Origin: Lepidodermella squamata
Lineage: Eukaryota; Gastrotricha
Length of the DNA: 64,000 nucleotides
NCBI GenBank assembly: GCA_047495785.1
Contig: JBLDXI010000009.1
Coordinates: 3,844,001 to 3,908,000 of the forward strand
Reading direction: 5' to 3'
Under the pieces are notes generated by a model. The model did no database searches. It was not told where the DNA came from and worked only from the letters and a program-made list of their open reading frames with translations. The position numbers and the translations under genes were made by a program. This document shows positions 58,701-64,000 of the stretch, piece by piece. Position 1 is the stretch's first letter. Every line of letters starts with the position of its first letter.

Positions 58701-60216
58701 GACCAAGCTTATGACCTGGAGGAAGTTCAAATATCTCAGAAATTAAAATTAAAATGACAATCAATCTGTTCCGAAAATAATTTTCGTAATTAATTCCGAT
58801 ATTAAAACGCTCTGATTTCGCTGTTAATTCAAGCAAAACACCTTTCATCGGAATTAAACTTCAAAACTAGGCTTACTCCAACTCCAATTAAACAAAATTG
58901 TCACTTATCGAGTTATTTTATGAATCTCAAAGTTCTCAAAGGCGAATAATTCCGCCGATTTTTTTGTCCAAAAGGAAAACACGGCCGGCGCTCCTAAATG
59001 GCTATGGGGCGAGTGTTTTAGCTACTCTGTCGACTGTCGAAATCGTCCTTGCTCATCAATGCTGACCCGTTTCAAGACACCCTACGAGCTGTGGTATGGT
59101 CGTAAACCCGACCTGTGAATGCTTAGCACATGGGGTTGCCGAACATACACATAAGTTTGCAATGTTGGTTACGCAGCAATGAACGAACCGATAAGAGCCA
59201 AATTTTACCTGGTGTTAGTCATACCTAAGAGCTACCTGAGGTAGAAAAATTAACCCGCCAGGATCACCCTTTTACACTTGGTTTCAAGACTCTAATTTCT
59301 CACTTTTCTTTCGATCAAAAGCATACGTGTCAAGTTATTTCAAAGGATAAAAACGACGGTAAATTTGTTAGGTAATTTTTGGTATTTTTTCTATTTATTG
59401 TAAAATTTTACACTTCAGCTATGAATTCATCCGGTTGTATTGCTCATGTAACAGCGTAATTACGAACGTCTCGTATAAAATATAAACTCGAATGATGCTT
59501 AAAATAGCAATTTCTCTAAAAATTGACGACATTCACTTACTTTGAGCAGTTTTACACGGCCGGTGGCACGGTTGCCCGCACGTATGCGGACACTCGCTGT
59601 ACGAGCTCGTCTGCGGGCTCGTCACCTTGCCGCAAAAGCACACGTAGTCATTCGGAATGTCAGTCGTCGCGGCATTGCACGCCGGACAGCGCCACACGCC
59701 GCTCGACTCCGGCAGGCCGGTATTCTTCGTCGCCCACGAGCGGATACACTTCAGGTGGAAAATGTTGTAACACACCTGGCACGACCAGACCGGGTTGTGG
59801 CGCGTCACGCGTTCACAGCAAATCATACAATCCAGCTGGTTCGACTTCAATCGACGTATCAACACGTCGCGCTGCGTATCACCCTGATGCTCGTTACGCT
59901 TAGCATTATTATTGCCAGAACTAGCACCGTTATTGCTGTTGCCGCTATTTTCACCGGGTTGATTCTTCGGGCGGTAATAGCGACGGTGGTGATTGTTACT
60001 CGGCGGCCTCTGACCGCCGCCTCCTCGACCTCGAGCGTTATTCGAATTATTAGGCCCGGCCGGGCCAGCTGAAGCGCCTCTTTCAGGATTCGGTCGCTCT
60101 CGGTTTTGGTTGTTGTTGTTGTTGAAATTAGGCCCGGCTGAACGAGGTTGGCCCCGACCGCCACCTCGCCCGCCCCTGGGCCCTCCGCCCCCTCCTCCTC
60201 TCGCCCCACGTTCCAT
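52720..60216 (-). CDS. NFX1: NFX1-type zinc finger protein (shuttle craft orthologue)
   Basis: Exons 60216-59541, 58417-57429 and 53946-52720 give 963 residues. NFX1/Drosophila shuttle craft are nuclear regulators with a RING/PHD-like finger, a row of NFX1 zinc fingers and an R3H domain. The N-terminus is Gly/Arg/Asn-rich, followed by a RING-like CMICCERV...CQVCYNIFHLKCIRSW...WRCPAC. NFX1 fingers repeat with the form CG...H.C...CH.G.CPPC from exon 1 through exon 3 (for example CGMLCHPGPCGPC and CGQPCHRPC). The R3H domain in exon 3 includes SNSRRFIHELVPFYGCEAQAYD and GKCHLP. Both introns are large (1.1 and 3.5 kb). The 3.5-kb intron hosts a nested gene on the other strand, and the 1.1-kb intron hosts a copia remnant. 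The start is the first ATG in frame; only non-ATG codons lie upstream. Confidence 0.92.
54110..54163. repeat. 27-bp perfect tandem duplication
   Basis: Two identical 27-bp units, 54110-54136 and 54137-54163, each starting AATATTGGCAAGAAGGCC, plus the start of a third. It sits in the large NFX1 intron. It is non-coding. Confidence 0.9.
55168..56539 (+). pseudogene. Unrecognised nested gene in NFX1 intron, apparently frameshifted
   Basis: Exon 1 (55168-55474) and exon 2 (from 55520) join in phase across a 45-bp intron (ATAG|GTAAAT...TTTCAG|AT). They read 392 residues to a stop at 56391. The first part is Ser/Thr/Arg-rich, then helical (QWLYRYDALIAQLEREIRRA). The end (TFKLTVINDGG.FDWKVNF) looks like a beta-sandwich. 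Near 56265-56285 a second frame takes over with coding-like sequence (VKGKQMMQGVNYSGSSAPE) to 56539, so one or two bases seem missing or extra. I do not recognise the family. A beta-sandwich binding domain is a guess from pattern. Alternatives are an unplaced tiny intron or a sequencing error. It is antisense to NFX1. Confidence 0.45.
56624..56770 (+). CDS. Small ORF, possible last exon of the nested gene
   Basis: 48 residues starting MEQFKDGKLVLSPADLEELR and ending with a stop at 56770. It is GC-richer and more coding-like than the surrounding intron (acidic helix then Ala/Ser/Pro tail). It lies 85 bp downstream of the nested gene's second frame and on the same strand. An acceptor-like ACTAG precedes it. 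I could not confirm a join in phase. Confidence 0.3.
   Translation: MEQFKDGKLVLSPADLEELRRLETSSTLPTASAAEASSSQPIDPPFNR
58493..58506 (+). promoter_or_regulatory. AAAATCCGCCTTAA motif, copy in NFX1 intron
   Basis: Exact 14-mer, 76 bp upstream (in gene direction) of the NFX1 second-exon acceptor and in opposite orientation to NFX1. It could be an intronic element or a repeat scrap. Confidence 0.35.
58975..59215 (+). mobile_element. Ty1/copia integrase fragment
   Basis: The plus strand contains PKWLWGECFSYSV, SSMLTRFKTPYELWYGRKPDL and then WGCRTYT in another frame. This is the order of the copia integrase C-terminal part (WGE...NR.P...KTP.E.W.G.KP). It is broken by stops and short, so only a dead scrap in the first NFX1 intron. 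Confidence 0.75.
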
Positions 60217-60294
60217 AGTGGAAGACAAAACAGTTGGCTCAGTCAAATTTAAGCTTTTTCCTAAAAAATCAACAAAATCCCGAAAAATTAAAGG

Positions 60295-60741
60295 TCACTG
60301 ATTTTTCTTGTCACAGTAGAAACGTTTGTTCACCAAGTCACTTCTCACCTCTTCGTAAAAATATAAATAATAAGTAAAGAGCGCTTTTTCGCATAGTTCG
60401 AGACGGATAGAGTACATGACAATAAATTGCGGAATGGAAATTAAAAGTTTAAAACAGGCTTTTAAAGGTTCAATGTTGACCCAATTAGATGAGTCACAAT
60501 TGAAAGTGGTTAGTAAGCAAGGACATTTTTTCTGGTACAAATAAACAGCTGTCTCGTTATAATCGAGTAAAAGAGGAATTGCGCAAAGATAGAAACAATT
60601 TTGAATTGTCGGTATCATCAAATTCATTTTTGTTAGTAGTATCAAAAGAGAAGCAGATTTTAGTGAGAGAAATTCAAATAATAACACCTGACAAGTAGTA
60701 TTAAAGGAAGTTTTCAGGACATTACAAAATCGAAAAGGCAT
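60295..60741 (-). CDS. Uncertain 148-residue ORF between NFX1 and NEURL
   Basis: An unspliced frame starting MPFRFCNVLKTSF, Leu/Cys/Phe-rich with several hydrophobic runs (FLSLKSASLLILLTKM, FYLCAIPLLL). It resembles no family I know. It lies on the same strand between two genes. A long chance frame in AT-rich DNA is possible, since hydrophobic composition often arises that way. It may instead be part of the NEURL 3' UTR. Confidence 0.2.
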   Translation of the reverse strand: MPFRFCNVLKTSFNTTCQVLLFEFLSLKSASLLILLTKMNLMIPTIQNCFYLCAIPLLLDYNETAVYLYQKKCPCLLTTFNCDSSNWVNIEPLKACFKLLISIPQFIVMYSIRLELCEKALFTYYLYFYEEVRSDLVNKRFYCDKKNQ

Positions 60742-60891
60742 GATTTTTCTCTTTAAAAAAACGCTTTCTAAGCCCGTGCAACAACATAATACTACGTCGA
60801 GCAGCTTTTTCAAGCCACGAGTGATATATTAATATCCAATAGCCTTTACAGATATCAGAAGCAAAATTTCTAAAACATTTTTGAGAATGCA

Positions 60892-60905
60892 AAAATCCAC
60901 CTTAA
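60892..60905 (+). promoter_or_regulatory. AAAATCCACCTTAA motif variant downstream of NEURL
   Basis: One-base variant (CCACC for CCGCC) of the 14-mer. It lies 22 bp beyond the NEURL stop codon, in its 3' flank, and is antisense to that gene. Confidence 0.3.
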
Positions 60906-60927
60906 ACTTTTTCAATCGTATATTTCT

Positions 60928-63730
60928 CTAGCATTTGAAGACTTTTATAACGTCTTTGATTGGCTCGCGGCAGATCGGGCACAAATTGTCGGATTTGCGA
61001 ACATTCTGCGCACAAGAATAGCACAGACACAAGTGCCCACACGAGTAAATGGCACAGTCGACCTGCGCGGCTAGGCAAACTGTGCACTCATTTGACAACA
61101 ACTCATCCTTATCCTCGCCGCTGTTCGCCGCGTTGTTATTCAACGCGTTTTGAGCATTCTGACGGAACGCGTCCATAACGGCTGGCGATGGCGCGCTGTC
61201 AGGCGTGGAGACATTCGGCGATAACGAGTTGAACCCGGACGAAGAAGCCGGGCTTTTGTTAGCCAGCAGTTGCTTCGGCGGCGAGTGAGATTGTAACTTC
61301 GAAGTTTGACTGCCGGTTATTGGCACCTTATTCGGCCTGGCTGGCACAGGAGGTGGCCGCAGAGGCGGGGCTGCTTGGACGGGCACTAGTGGGGGTGGTA
61401 ATCTCGGCGGGTTTACAGGCGGTTCGATCAGCAAATCGATGTGGTGAGGGTCTTGAACCGGGCTTCGAACCGCAGTTGGCTGGCTGGCTTTTGTGGGTGA
61501 GGTCCGGTTCGCGCCTCTCGCAGCGGCGTCTTGAGCTATTCTGCGTTGTTGATTATGGCTATTATTCGAAGTTTTATTTACGGAAGCATTTTCGGGCGGC
61601 AGTGAAACCGTAGTAGGATGCGAGTTATCGACGGTTCCTAGAAGGGAAAGAAAAGAATACCAAAATTAAGAATGAATCAGAAATAAGAAAATTTTATTCA
61701 ATTTCCAACCCAGCTCTAAATATCCAAAATAAAGTTTTTTCATTGTATCTTGGTGCCTATGAGCCAAATGTTCAAATGTTGAGTTAGACCGAAAAGGACA
61801 GAGCAAACAATTTTGAATTTTTTTATAACTAAGCAATGCAATTTTGCATGCAGATTTGTGACCCACATCTATCTAACATTTTTGGATGGAATTCGGCATG
61901 GGCCTTACCTATACGTTGTTCTCCCTTTAGCCGAAAGAAAACAGAGATTGGGCAGGGCATCAAACTGAACTTCAAGTGTAAAATGGGTAATGTTGGACCT
62001 TACCAATAATTATGTCCAAGCTCTCAATTTTTTTAGACCGGCCGCAATTTTTCCAAACTGGACCCAAGGTTTTATAAAATATCTGCGAACGAACAAGGAA
62101 TTATATGTATTACTTGGTAATTTTCCCATTTTATGCAAAAAAATGTTAAATTCCCAAAAATGAGGTGAAAATCGTAAAATCGAAAAAATTCATTAATGCT
62201 TTAAATCGCTAGACCCTTAAAAATCTCCAGTTAGATAAATTGGCTGAGGTAGCAAGAAAAGCTCAGTCACTCACCTAGCAAGCGAAGGCATTCAATTGAG
62301 CCGTACAAATCGAAGAAGAACGTCAACGATAGCGAGCCGTCGACGTACATTAGCGTAGTGGGTGGTTGGTTATTTCTGCTGATTTGAATCGCCCCAGGCG
62401 GTACAAAGCTGAACAGAATCTCATCGCCACGGGTCGGATTTGTACATACATCTTTGTTAACAACCCAATATTCACTTCGATCGAGCAAATCGTCCGAGTT
62501 GCTCGGCAGCGAATCTTGGCTGACAGAGGACAAATCAGCAGCAGTTATACCAAACGTTAAACCGCCTCGATATTCTCCTGTCACACTTGCTATTTGAATA
62601 GCAACTTTGGTTCCTAAAAAAAAATCAAACACTCAGAAACTTCCAGAAAAATCTAGCAGAAAAATTACCCAATGGAATCGGTCGAGAGGTGAAAACATAA
62701 GCATTACAAAATTCGCCATGTGATCTGACTGCAACTGACCCATCTTGCGCTAATGAAACATTCTTTCCAGTTAAAACCGTGCTAAAGCTCAGATTTCGAA
62801 CGATGGACAATGAATTGAAGTGATTTAGAGGCGGTAAATTAGGCACTTTAGGCGCGACGCTTGGCCTGGCAGGTGGCGATGTATTTGGTACTAAAGATTG
62901 AGATCTAGCTGGCGGTAGCCCGGTTCCTGATCCGGGTAATTGTTGATAGGTTGAAGAGTCAAAAGACGGCCGTGGTGTAAGATTGGAAGACGAATTACTT
63001 GTACCTAGTTCGACGTTAGCTAATCGCATAACCTCAGGTGGCAATCCTTCTCTGCTATTTGGTTTGGAATTTCTACCATATTTCGCACCACGCATTGAGC
63101 TTCGAATTGAAACAGCTGTAGTATTCCCGTAGACGTCGACAATCGCCCATAGCGGTTTCGTCGTCTCTAGGCCACATATTAATGGAGCCAAGTTGTCAGG
63201 GTTTGAACCAACAAAAACTGTCCCGATCTTATTGAAGTAGAATATCAGTTCTTCGTTCTGTCTTATCATTGTATTTTCAGGCAACGCTTTAACCCAAAAG
63301 CCTGCGTGATTGGCAAGATCAGGGCATGAATAGCGAGGCAAAAGTGAAGAGTCGAAATTGGAAGGATCCCATGTAGTGAAACCGATACGAATCGAGCCAG
63401 ACCAAGCGTCCGATGACCGCATACAACGAACGTGAATTCTCTCGCCCATCGCAACTGGTCGGCTAGAGAAGCATAAACCATTGCAAAAAGATTGGAATCT
63501 CGTGGCTTGTGCCATGTCAGTAGACAGCCGAATGCAGGTTCCGTGGATTGGATGGAAAGTGAGCGGAGCATTGGCGTAATAATTCCGCACAGCTTGGGCC
63601 GAGTCCAACGGTCGACCTGGATCAACCATAACATCATCTCCCTCTGTGGTGATCGAAATTAGTTTAATTGATGAGAAAGCGAACATGAAGTTAACTTACC
63701 ACCAAGACGCGAGCCTTGTTGATTTCCCAT
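60928..63730 (-). CDS. NEURL: NEURALIZED-type E3 ubiquitin ligase
   Basis: Exons 63730-63700, 63643-62669, 62613-62275 and 61637-60928 give 684 residues. Neuralized ubiquitinates Delta/Serrate ligands and drives their endocytosis in Notch signalling. The protein starts MGNQQGS, a likely N-myristoylation signal for membrane attachment as in Neuralized. The first NHR domain starts around PLTFHPIHG with GLCFSSRPV, IRIGFTTWDP and FWVKALPEN. The second is split over exons 2 and 3 (FTSRPIPLG, then LTFGITAADLSS). A Pro/Ser-rich linker leads to a C-terminal RING, CTVCLAAQVDCAIYSCGHLCLCYSCA...CPICREPIKDVIKVF. Length and order match Drosophila Neuralized (NHR1-NHR2-RING). The third intron is 637 bp; the others are short. 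Confidence 0.93.
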
Positions 63731-63817
63731 GATGAATGTTACCGGCGAGTCATAGCAATAAGTTCAATAACGTTCGTATTAAGCATCTACCAACTGGAGG
63801 AAACAAGAATTTTTAAA

Positions 63818-63890
63818 ATGCCTCTCAGCATAACAATCATGTTTCGAAATATTATCAATCTTCAACAATTAGCTGTTATTTTCTTCGGTA
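63818..63890 (+). CDS. Possible first exon of a plus-strand gene running off the window
   Basis: Starts MPLSITIMFRNIINLQQLAVIFF and ends at a good donor (TTCG|GTAAGC). Reading through the donor soon stops. The frame resembles a hydrophobic leader. Only one exon is visible, so it may be chance. It would be divergent from NEURL. Confidence 0.22.
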
Positions 63891-64000
63891 AGCTTCCCGA
63901 TAAAAACTGCATCGTTATGACCCTCGCGGTTCCTTGCAATTTCGATGGCTAAAAGCTGGATACGGGGGGCTATATACAAATAAGTTAGCATCTGAACTAT

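Noticed and set aside
1-64000. Bacterial-type features (operons, Shine-Dalgarno sites, CRISPR arrays, terminators)
   Set aside because: Spliceosomal introns and animal gene families show that this is eukaryotic nuclear DNA; no CRISPR-like spaced repeats were seen.

Overview
This is a eukaryotic nuclear window from a small-genome invertebrate animal. Most introns are 45-65 bp with GT...AG ends and pyrimidine-rich TTTCAG/TTTTAG acceptors, and genes are close together on both strands. The gene set is animal-specific: BRCA1, ATRX/XNP, NEURALIZED, extended-Tudor proteins, PA2G4, NFX1/shuttle craft, syntaxin-18, SLC35B1, glucose-6-phosphatase, NDUFA8 and NDUFA4. A nematode- or tardigrade-like ecdysozoan fits best, but I cannot fix the phylum by eye. 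All exon joins below were hand-built from splice signals, and for complete genes the summed exon length was checked to be a multiple of three. Start codons are inferred.

Left part (1-21 kb). A cut-off, transposase-like gene occupies the left edge, followed by about 3.9 kb without a recognisable gene. Next comes a minus-strand respiratory-chain cluster: a diverged NDUFA4 paralogue, NDUFA8 and a canonical NDUFA4. A 860-bp TTAA-flanked inverted-repeat element (piggyBac-like, no transposase) sits just upstream of the first of these. PA2G4/EBP1 and an R3H-SUZ RNA-binding protein follow on the plus strand, then syntaxin-18 on the minus strand.

Middle (21-35 kb). ATRX/XNP (minus) and BRCA1 (plus) are divergently arranged, 851 bp apart. 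The last ATRX intron carries a decayed hAT transposase. What looks like two adjacent ORF groups becomes one roughly 1,741-residue ATRX gene if a 56-bp in-frame intron is recognised.

35-52 kb. On the plus strand lie G6Pase-1, Tudor-A, Tudor-B, G6Pase-2 and SLC35B1. The two Tudor genes have large introns holding gene and retroelement debris. Convergent to SLC35B1 is the most unusual gene of the window: a soluble IRE1/RNase L-type kinase-KEN protein whose N-terminus is a CCCH plus CCHC zinc module instead of a lumenal/transmembrane or ankyrin region. Its kinase and RNase active-site residues are both altered.

Right part (52-64 kb). NFX1 (minus) has a nested, apparently frameshifted plus-strand gene and a Ty1/copia scrap in its introns. 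NEURL (minus) follows, then a possible first exon at the right edge.

Across the window a 14-mer, AAAATCCGCCTTAA, occurs four times exactly, plus two close variants, always in non-coding DNA near genes. A diverged repeat is also shared between an ATRX intron and a G6Pase intron.
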